Part shown: in pieces, positions 6,939 to 13,223 of the stretch
Position numbering within the stretch: the stretch's first letter is position 1
Layout: every line of letters starts with the position of its first letter
DNA from: UBA1858 sp965658595
Lineage (GTDB): Bacteria > Pseudomonadota > Gammaproteobacteria > UBA4575
Length of the DNA stretch: 13,223 nucleotides
NCBI GenBank assembly: GCA_965658595.1
Contig: CBFHSW010000033.1
Span: 1-13,223, forward strand
Direction: 5' to 3'
The notes under the pieces: model-generated
What the model was told of the DNA's origin: nothing
What the model saw: only the letters and a program-made list of their open reading frames with translations
Database searches by the model: none
Position numbers and translations under genes: made by a program

Positions 6939-7415
6939 TCAAACCGTGATTAGTTGCTTTAATTCCTCTAATGCCAGCTCAACAGCTTGCACACGTATTT
7001 GATCACGATCGCCTAAAAATTGTTGCTTATGTGTGCTCACCTTACCTCCTCTTTGTCCCCATGCAAACCAAACACTGCCGATCGGGTTAATGTCACTACC
7101 GCCTCCGGGCCCTGCCACCCCTGATATGGCAATACTCCAGTGCGCTGGACAATGTTTGAGCACACCCTCGGCCATTGCGATTACTGTCTGTTGACTGACT
7201 GCACCATGTTGATCAATTGTTTCAGCAGGCACGCCTAACATATCGGTTTTAGCTTGATTACTATAAGTAATGTAGGCGCGATCAAACCATTGCGAGGAGC
7301 CTGCCATATCCGTACAAATTTTAGACAGATATCCACCTGTGCACGATTCCGCCACCGCTAACTGTTGCTGGCGCTCCAAAAGACGCTGTGAAACATGAGC
7401 AATAATCGTGCGCAT
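6939..7415 (-). CDS. pncC: Nicotinamide-nucleotide amidohydrolase PncC (CinA C-terminal domain)
   Basis: PncC deamidates nicotinamide mononucleotide to nicotinate mononucleotide, recycling the NMN released, for example, by NAD-dependent DNA ligase. The 158 residues correspond to the stand-alone CinA C-terminal domain, as in E. coli PncC (formerly YgaD), without the N-terminal COG1058 domain. Visible signatures are AESCTGG (22-28, with the probable catalytic serine), YSN (51-53), GVAGPGGG (99-106), PIGSVW (111-116) and GDR (135-137). The ATG follows a good AGGAAGGG Shine-Dalgarno. It is divergent from mutS, whose ATG is 70 bases away, and leads into thpR and recA; pncC just upstream of recA is also the E. 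coli arrangement. Confidence 0.95.
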   Translation of the reverse strand: MRTIIAHVSQRLLERQQQLAVAESCTGGYLSKICTDMAGSSQWFDRAYITYSNQAKTDMLGVPAETIDQHGAVSQQTVIAMAEGVLKHCPAHWSIAISGVAGPGGGSDINPIGSVWFAWGQRGGKVSTHKQQFLGDRDQIRVQAVELALEELKQLITV

Positions 7416-7485
7416 AATACCCTTCCTGTTTGCTTGCAGTTTAATTTAACATGCATTGTCCGCCAACTTAGTTACACTTACCCAC
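7416..7485. promoter_or_regulatory. Divergent pncC/mutS intergenic region
   Basis: These 70 bases must hold the starts of two opposite transcripts. The pncC side has a clear Shine-Dalgarno (AGGAAGGG on the minus strand). The mutS side has none that I can see before its ATG. The sequence around 7438-7450 is A/T-rich and could supply -10 elements on either strand, but no consensus -35/-10 pair stands out. Assignment as a promoter region rests on gene orientation alone. Confidence 0.4.
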
Positions 7486-10047
7486 ATGAATGAAAAAGTG
7501 AGCGAAAAACATACCCCGATGATGCGCCAGTATTTAGCCATCAAAGCGGATCATCCCGATAAGTTATTATTCTATCGCATGGGAGATTTTTATGAATTAT
7601 TCATGCAGGATGCCGAAAAAGCCTCTCAATTATTAGATTTAACTCTGACCGCGCGTGGCAGTTCAAATGGTCAGCGTATTCCTATGGCAGGTGTACCCGT
7701 GCACGCCGCTGAAAATTATCTAGGACGCTTAGTAAAAGCGGGCGAATCTGTCGCTATCTGTGAGCAAACCAGTGATCCTGCTGCGAGCAAAGGTCTAGTC
7801 CAGCGTGAAGTTGTTCGCATTATGACGCCAGGAACTATTACTGATGATAATTTACTCGATCATAAACGTGATAATCCTATTTGCTCGATTTATCAGCTAG
7901 ATGGAAGGATTGGACTGGCTAGTATCGAGTTGAGCTCAGGGGATTTCCTTCTTCAACACATGCATCATGAAAATGAACTATTGTCAGAATTAGAGAGACT
8001 GCATCCAGCAGAGATTGTGGTCGACTCACCCCTTTCATTTGCCTCTTTAGGTGATAGTTTACATAGCATTGCCGAATGGCATTTTGAGTATGACAGTGCT
8101 TATCGCACACTCACCGATCAATTTAACACTCGCGATTTATCCGGTTTTGGCTGTGAAAATATGCCCTCAGCAATTTGTGCTGCAGGTGCACTGCTGCAGT
8201 ATGTTAAAGATACTCAGCGCAAGTCCTTGCCTCATCTAAACGGGATTCGAGTTCAACAGCATGAAGACTTTGTGGTCATTGATGCTGTCAGTCGGCGTAA
8301 TTTGGAAATTGATCAAGCTATAGATGGCAATAAGAAAATGTGTCTAAGTGGCGTAATCGATAATACACAAACCTCTATGGGGGCTCGCTGTTTACGACGC
8401 TGGCTAGGACAACCCAGTTTGGACTTCAATGTTGTGCAACAGCGTCATCAAGCCGTCGACACCCTCATACAACAGCAACACTATCATCAGCTCATGGGGT
8501 TGCTCAGTCAGATCAGTGATATTGAACGCATTCGTGCACGTATCGCTATCCAAACAGCACGTCCGCGTGATTTATCAGCCCTGCGTGACTCTATAAACGC
8601 TTTGCCAGAAATCAGTAATATTTGTGCTAACACGACCGATGAGCACATAAAATTATTAAGTACAAAAATCACACCTCCCCATCGTTTAATTGAACTTTTA
8701 AATGACTCAATAAAAACTGAGCCAGCAGTATTTATAAAAGATGGAGGTGTGATTGCAAAAGGTTATGATAGTGAGCTAGATGAATTACGCTCATTACATA
8801 CCCATGCGGATGATTACTTAATACAGCTTGAACAGCGTGAACAACAGGCGACAGGTTTTAGCACACTAAAAGTAGCCTATAACAGAGTGCATGGTTATTA
8901 CATTGAAGTCAGTAAGACTCAGGCAGAAAACATGCCAGAGCGTTTTACTCGTCGTCAAACATTAAAGAATGTTGAGCGTTATATCACAGCCGAGCTAAAG
9001 GAATTTGAAGACAAAGTACTCAGCGCAAAAGAACGCGCACTGAGTCGAGAAAAACATCTCTATGAACAACTATTGGCACAATTACTTGAGCATCTAAATG
9101 CCTTGCAACATATTGCACAAGGTCTTGCCGAATTAGATGTGTTGTGTTGTTTTGCGGATATTGCTGTGCAATATGATTATGTAAAGCCGACACTACAACA
9201 GACTGTCGGCTTAATCATCGAACAGGGTCGCCATCCAGTCATAGAGCGAATTCAAAACACACCCTTTGTAGCCAACGACATAACACTCTGTCCTGAGACC
9301 CATTTATTGATGATCACAGGTCCAAATATGGGTGGAAAATCTACCTATATGCGACAAACAGCTTTGATTGTAATTTTGGCTTTTGCTGGCTGTTATGTAC
9401 CGGCTGCCAAAGCTACTCTTGGGCCAATAGATAGAATTTTCACACGAGTAGGTGCCGCAGATGATTTAACTACTGGCCGCTCGACTTTTATGGTTGAAAT
9501 GACAGAAGCAGCCAATATTCTTAATAACGCAACTTCACAAAGTTTGGTTCTGATGGATGAAATTGGACGCGGCACCAGCACCTTTGATGGTCTATCATTA
9601 GCATGGAGTTGTGCTGAACATTTATTAATGGAGAATCAAGCACTGACATTATTTGCAACTCACTATTTTGAACTAACAACGCTAGCAGATGAATTAGAAG
9701 GTGCTTTAAATGTTCATATTGATGCAATCGAACATAAAGATGAAATAGTCTTTTTACATACTGTGAAAGACGGTCCCGCCAATCAAAGTTATGGATTACA
9801 AGTAGCTCAACTCGCGGGAGTTCCTAGGAGCGTCATTAAAGGCGCCAAGCAGCGTCTTCATTTACTGGAAGCTCAAGTCAGTAGCCATAAAGAAGCTTCT
9901 ATGCAAGTGCAAATCCCTCTCACCATGCCCACAGAAGAACGGAGTAATGCAGCATTAGAAAAACTTGACGACATCCAACCTGATGATCTCTCCCCCAAAC
10001 AAGCCTTGGAAGTTATCTATGAACTAAAACGTTTGCGAAATGAATAA
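7486..10047 (+). CDS. mutS: DNA mismatch repair protein MutS
   Basis: MutS binds base mismatches and small loops and recruits MutL in an ATP-dependent way. From the ATG at 7486 the protein has 853 residues, the same as E. coli MutS. The mismatch-reading Phe-x-Glu is in GDFYELF (about residues 33-39). The connector and core (lever/clamp) domains follow. The ATPase has Walker A GPNMGGKST at 612-620 and Walker B LVLMDEIGRG around 687-696, with D691 and E692. STFMVEM and ATHYFELT are also present. The C-terminal tail ending LSPKQALEVIYELKRL resembles the tetramerisation region. A TTG at 7456 would add ten residues without homology; the ATG gives the family-like start just before HTPMMRQYL. No Shine-Dalgarno is visible before it. 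The gene ends 6 bases from the convergent phosphorylase stop. Confidence 0.98.
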   Translation: MNEKVSEKHTPMMRQYLAIKADHPDKLLFYRMGDFYELFMQDAEKASQLLDLTLTARGSSNGQRIPMAGVPVHAAENYLGRLVKAGESVAICEQTSDPAASKGLVQREVVRIMTPGTITDDNLLDHKRDNPICSIYQLDGRIGLASIELSSGDFLLQHMHHENELLSELERLHPAEIVVDSPLSFASLGDSLHSIAEWHFEYDSAYRTLTDQFNTRDLSGFGCENMPSAICAAGALLQYVKDTQRKSLPHLNGIRVQQHEDFVVIDAVSRRNLEIDQAIDGNKKMCLSGVIDNTQTSMGARCLRRWLGQPSLDFNVVQQRHQAVDTLIQQQHYHQLMGLLSQISDIERIRARIAIQTARPRDLSALRDSINALPEISNICANTTDEHIKLLSTKITPPHRLIELLNDSIKTEPAVFIKDGGVIAKGYDSELDELRSLHTHADDYLIQLEQREQQATGFSTLKVAYNRVHGYYIEVSKTQAENMPERFTRRQTLKNVERYITAELKEFEDKVLSAKERALSREKHLYEQLLAQLLEHLNALQHIAQGLAELDVLCCFADIAVQYDYVKPTLQQTVGLIIEQGRHPVIERIQNTPFVANDITLCPETHLLMITGPNMGGKSTYMRQTALIVILAFAGCYVPAAKATLGPIDRIFTRVGAADDLTTGRSTFMVEMTEAANILNNATSQSLVLMDEIGRGTSTFDGLSLAWSCAEHLLMENQALTLFATHYFELTTLADELEGALNVHIDAIEHKDEIVFLHTVKDGPANQSYGLQVAQLAGVPRSVIKGAKQRLHLLEAQVSSHKEASMQVQIPLTMPTEERSNAALEKLDDIQPDDLSPKQALEVIYELKRLRNE

Positions 10048-10053
10048 TTTATT

Positions 10054-11805
10054 CTACACGTTTTGATTACTAATCCAGACTGACTGATAGGGTTCCAAAT
10101 GTATCTTTCCATCAATCCCATGTATTTTTTCTCCGGTCAATAAATCTATCCATATCTCTGTACTAATCAAATTAATATCTAATAGAGATAATTGTTGTGG
10201 CTGATGAGTAATATTACTAATACTAAAAACACTCTGACTTCTATCCATACTTTGACGCCAAAAACCAAAAATATGATCGCCAAGATGGAGCGTAAATTGA
10301 GTCGCATTTGGATGGAAAGCTTTTTGTTTTTTACGCACCTGAATTATTTGTTTTAGTTTTTTGTTGATACGTGCATGATGAGTACTTTGATCTGATAGGC
10401 GTTGATCTATATCGTTAATATCCCATTGAGTTCGATTAATAGAACGCTTACGACCTGTCTTAGCATAACGTTCATGATCATTTTCTGTTGCTAGTAAACT
10501 ATGTATGTAAAAGGCTGGGATACCTTCTAATGCCAGCATGATTGTATGAGCACACAAAAAGCGAACTTCGCCGTATTGGTCTTTACCATTTACCGTACCT
10601 TGCAAAGCATCAAACAAGGTTATATTGACTTCATAGGGTCGCTCTGTTCCGTCTTTACCTGTTCGCCAAGAAATCTCACCACCGAAACTTTGCATGGTTT
10701 CTGTCAATGTATTGATCTCATCATGGCTAAGCAGTCCTTTAGCAGGACGCAAGCCGATACCATCATGAGAGGCGATGAAATTAAAATAGGCTGTTCCAAG
10801 TTGGGCTGGCGGCATGCTCATCATCCATTGTTTCAAATAGCGACAACTTCCAGTTAAGAAAGTGTTTAGCAAAAGTGGGGGCAATGAGAAGTTATAAACG
10901 CAATGCGCCTCATTGGCGTTCCCAAAATAGGATAGATTTTCTTGATTGGGAATATTCGTTTCAGTAATGATAATAGCTTCAGGTTGAATCCGCTCTATGA
11001 TCGTTCTAAACAGACGAACAATCTCATGAGTTTGGTCGAGATTCAAACATGATGTGCCTTCAATTTTCCACAAAAATGCTATCGCATCCAAGCGAAATAC
11101 TTTCACGCCATTATCGAGATAAAATCGAATAATTTGTATGAATTCAACAAGCACATCTGGATTTTTAAAATTCAGATCCACCTGATCATGACTGAAAGTA
11201 CACCATACATATTGAATACCGTTTGCAGTTTCAACAGGGTTCAATAGAGAACTCGTTCGAGGTCTGACAACATTTGAAATATCGTCTTCAGGAAAAGCAG
11301 TGAAAAAGAAATCCTTACCTTCACCCTTACCAGCAATAAAGTTTTTAAACCAATGACTTTGACTAGAACAATGATTTACAACCAAATCTGCCATCAGCTT
11401 GTAGTCATTAGCAATATTATTAATATGCTCCCAATCACCCAAGATAGGATTAACACAACAGTAATCTTGTACGGCAAATCCGTCATCCGAACTGAAAGGG
11501 AAAAAAGGTAACAAGTGCACGGTATTGATCACGCCTTGCATATGCTTGTCTAAAAAGTTTTTGAGTGACACTAAAGGCACCAAATCCTTATGCACTATAG
11601 TATCGCCATAGCTGATTATCGCAACATCCTCTTGTGACCATAACTCTATTGGAATATCTTGATCATCCGATAGTATCTCTATTTGCGCCGACGCTAAAAT
11701 CTTACACGTTAAGTCAGCATAATCTTGAACCGTATCTACATCCTGATATATGTATTCTATGTGAGTTCTTATTCGATGTTCGAGTGTGCAGTTGTTATCT
11801 TGCAT
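10054..11805 (-). CDS. GH13_18 sugar phosphorylase, probable glucosylglycerate phosphorylase
   Basis: GH13 subfamily 18 enzymes (sucrose phosphorylase and relatives) use phosphate to cleave an alpha-glucoside, giving alpha-glucose 1-phosphate with retention. The 583 residues form a complete (beta/alpha)8 enzyme: HLLPFFPFSSDDGF at 97-110, motif I DLVVNH at 140-145, nucleophile Asp240 in VFRLDAIAF, acid/base Glu282 in IITETN, and Asp348 in ASHDGIGLRP. A C-terminal beta domain begins at about 500. No signal peptide is seen, so it acts in the cytoplasm. Its neighbour is a glucosyl-3-phosphoglycerate synthase, which points to glucosylglycerate (releasing glycerate) rather than sucrose. This is an inference; sucrose or sucrose-6-phosphate phosphorylase remains possible because I cannot judge acceptor specificity by eye. 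The ATG has no strong Shine-Dalgarno. It lies 146 bases downstream of gpgS and converges on mutS. Confidence 0.85.
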   Translation of the reverse strand: MQDNNCTLEHRIRTHIEYIYQDVDTVQDYADLTCKILASAQIEILSDDQDIPIELWSQEDVAIISYGDTIVHKDLVPLVSLKNFLDKHMQGVINTVHLLPFFPFSSDDGFAVQDYCCVNPILGDWEHINNIANDYKLMADLVVNHCSSQSHWFKNFIAGKGEGKDFFFTAFPEDDISNVVRPRTSSLLNPVETANGIQYVWCTFSHDQVDLNFKNPDVLVEFIQIIRFYLDNGVKVFRLDAIAFLWKIEGTSCLNLDQTHEIVRLFRTIIERIQPEAIIITETNIPNQENLSYFGNANEAHCVYNFSLPPLLLNTFLTGSCRYLKQWMMSMPPAQLGTAYFNFIASHDGIGLRPAKGLLSHDEINTLTETMQSFGGEISWRTGKDGTERPYEVNITLFDALQGTVNGKDQYGEVRFLCAHTIMLALEGIPAFYIHSLLATENDHERYAKTGRKRSINRTQWDINDIDQRLSDQSTHHARINKKLKQIIQVRKKQKAFHPNATQFTLHLGDHIFGFWRQSMDRSQSVFSISNITHQPQQLSLLDINLISTEIWIDLLTGEKIHGIDGKIHLEPYQSVWISNQNV

Positions 11806-11951
11806 GATCTAAATTGATACTTAATTATGTTGACGAATATTGTGATAAGGATCTGTTGTTGACTGCTATTTAATTCTCAACAGTTATAGTTACGCAGTTT
11901 TTTTCTTGTAATAGTTTTGCTAGTACTTTTCTCATACTAGTCTCATTTATT
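11806..11951 (-). promoter_or_regulatory. Structured gap between gpgS and the phosphorylase gene
   Basis: Directly after the gpgS stop there is a perfect 6-bp hairpin (11920-11925 with 11935-11940, 9-base loop) without a U-run. A TGTTGAC heptamer occurs at 11828-11834 and 11857-11863 and, nearly complete (six of seven bases) and inverted, at 11877-11883. These could be operator half-sites or chance repeats. A 21-codon open frame lies at 11870-11935. The length of the gap suggests that the phosphorylase can be controlled separately from gpgS, but no promoter boxes are clear. Confidence 0.3.
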
Positions 11952-13175
11952 CTATGACTTGAATTCTTTATTATCTGCTTCTACTGCTTGCGTCAGTTGC
12001 TCAAATACATCTGGCATAGCACTTACAACTCGATTCCATGAGGGGATAAACGGAGTTTCCATCGGATTCTCCAAGAATCTCTGACCAGCATGCACTAGAT
12101 TTTCTGCAAACACCTCAACGGCCGCTTCCTCTGTATGAATATCATGATCTAGACCATTAAACTTGCAATCATTATGATAGGTCTCTACAAAATCCAGCGC
12201 TATACGTAGATAAGTAGCTTTCAATGTTCTGAAGGTTTCATTGGAAAAAACTGTGCCTTGTGTGGCCATTTTTCTAAACATCGCTTTGGCGATATCTATG
12301 GACATTTTTGAAAGTCCTAATTTTTTATCTTCTAGTGATAGCTCTTGATGTTTGTGATCATAATTATCAGCGATTTCTGTCTGGCAAAGACGATTATGCG
12401 CATAATTTCGGTGCATTTCAGATAGTACTCCTATTTCCAAACCCCAATCACTAGGAATACGCAAATCAACTAAAACATCGGTGCGGAACGAAAACTCTCC
12501 CGCCAGTGGATAGCGAAAACTATCTAAGAACTCCAGATAATCACTCTGCCCCATGGTTTTTTTAAGGGCTCTTATTAAGGGTGTCACAAATAGCCGACTG
12601 ACACGCCCGTTCATTTTTCCATTAGCAACACGTGAATAATATCCTTTGCAAAACTCATAATTAAATTGAGGGTTAGCAACCGGATATAATAATCTAGCTA
12701 ACATGTTGCGCTCGTATGTCGTAATATCACAGTCATGCAACGCTACTGAATCTGCTTGCCGTGAGGCTAAAACATAGCCCATACAGTACCAAACATTCCT
12801 GCCTTTACCCATCTGATTAGGGGCTAATTCTCGCTCCACTAATTTGTTATGCAATGCTTGCAAACGAGGACCATCATTCCATAGTACTCGGTGATTCTGA
12901 GGTAGCACGGAAAAAAACTGTAATGCTTTTTTATATTCTTTATTATCAGCACGGTCTAATCCAATCACGATTTGGTTAAGATATGGCACTTCTTTTAAGA
13001 TATTAACAATATTAGGTAAGGCCTCTGTATTTAACTCAGAGTATAGAGACGGCAGTATTAAACCAAGCTGTCGTTGTTGACTAAATTTGCATAATTCAGA
13101 CTCTAAGTCATGAATAGATCGTCGCGTGAGGTTGTGTAATGTCGTCACAATACCACTTTGATGAAAGTCACCCAT
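11952..13175 (-). CDS. gpgS: Glucosyl-3-phosphoglycerate synthase (GT81 family)
   Basis: GpgS transfers glucose from an NDP-glucose to 3-phosphoglycerate, making glucosyl-3-phosphoglycerate, the precursor of the compatible solute glucosylglycerate. The 407-residue protein has a GT-A fold pattern: an N-terminal nucleotide-binding part (LGLILPSLYSEL at 37-48), the metal-binding DCD at 148-150 in ALHDCDITTY, YPLAGEFSF at 222-230, and WGLEIGVLSEM at 244-254. This matches the PLGGEY and GYGVEIGLL stretches of actinobacterial GpgS. Histidines near 274-276 may complete the metal site. The ATG has AGGA 7 bases upstream. The product would need a phosphatase; none is in the window, and the upstream side is cut by the window edge 48 bases beyond the start. 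Nucleotide-sugar specificity (UDP, GDP or ADP) cannot be read from the sequence, and a mannosyl donor is not excluded. Confidence 0.82.
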   Translation of the reverse strand: MGDFHQSGIVTTLHNLTRRSIHDLESELCKFSQQRQLGLILPSLYSELNTEALPNIVNILKEVPYLNQIVIGLDRADNKEYKKALQFFSVLPQNHRVLWNDGPRLQALHNKLVERELAPNQMGKGRNVWYCMGYVLASRQADSVALHDCDITTYERNMLARLLYPVANPQFNYEFCKGYYSRVANGKMNGRVSRLFVTPLIRALKKTMGQSDYLEFLDSFRYPLAGEFSFRTDVLVDLRIPSDWGLEIGVLSEMHRNYAHNRLCQTEIADNYDHKHQELSLEDKKLGLSKMSIDIAKAMFRKMATQGTVFSNETFRTLKATYLRIALDFVETYHNDCKFNGLDHDIHTEEAAVEVFAENLVHAGQRFLENPMETPFIPSWNRVVSAMPDVFEQLTQAVEADNKEFKS

Positions 13176-13223
13176 ATTTTTTCCTAGTTATACTAATTCG
13201 CAATCATTAATAATATGTGAGCA

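Noticed and set aside
7456..7485. TTG start giving MutS ten extra residues
   Set aside because: The extra residues have no family counterpart; the ATG at 7486 gives a protein of the standard 853 residues.

Overview
This 13.2 kb window looks like core chromosome from a gammaproteobacterium with a fairly low GC content (judged by eye, not counted). The order mutS / pncC / recA / recX / alaS / lysC / csrA / tRNA-Ser(GCU) is the conserved gammaproteobacterial neighbourhood. Escherichia coli has recA-recX-alaS-csrA-serV, and pseudomonads have lysC between alaS and the csrA homologue rsmA. The proteins align in memory to the gammaproteobacterial forms, for example a MutS of 853 residues, the same length as the E. 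coli protein. I cannot name a genus. No insertion sequence, prophage, CRISPR array or defence island is visible.

Layout. From 156 to 7415 everything real is on the minus strand. Read in transcription order it is pncC (nicotinamide-nucleotide deamidase), thpR (RNA 2',3'-cyclic phosphodiesterase), recA, recX, alaS, lysC (aspartokinase), csrA and tRNA-Ser. recA/recX and alaS/lysC are packed tightly enough to be co-translated, while csrA has its own 108-base leader rich in GGA motifs. mutS is the only plus-strand gene (7486-10047). It starts back to back with pncC and ends 6 bases from the stop codon of the next gene. From 10054 to 13175, again on the minus strand, lie a GT81-type glucosyl-3-phosphoglycerate synthase (gpgS) and, downstream of it, a GH13_18 sugar phosphorylase.

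How the genes work together. recA, recX and mutS cover recombination, its restraint, and mismatch repair. alaS and tRNA-Ser serve translation, lysC feeds the aspartate amino-acid pathway, and csrA is a global post-transcriptional regulator. The gpgS/phosphorylase pair is the most lifestyle-specific part: together they suggest synthesis and phosphorolytic recycling of the compatible solute glucosylglycerate. The phosphatase that would complete synthesis is not in the window and may lie beyond its right edge.

Points worth a second look: recX has no ATG or GTG start, and its homology runs upstream to a CTG with a well-placed Shine-Dalgarno sequence. lysC has an internal start with a strong ribosome binding site, exactly where a separate regulatory beta subunit would begin. 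No LexA box is visible before recA. Two very small open frames sit in the recA leader and between gpgS and the phosphorylase. I did not find a convincing undescribed multi-gene system; this is mostly an ordinary core region with some unusual start sites and intergenic structure.
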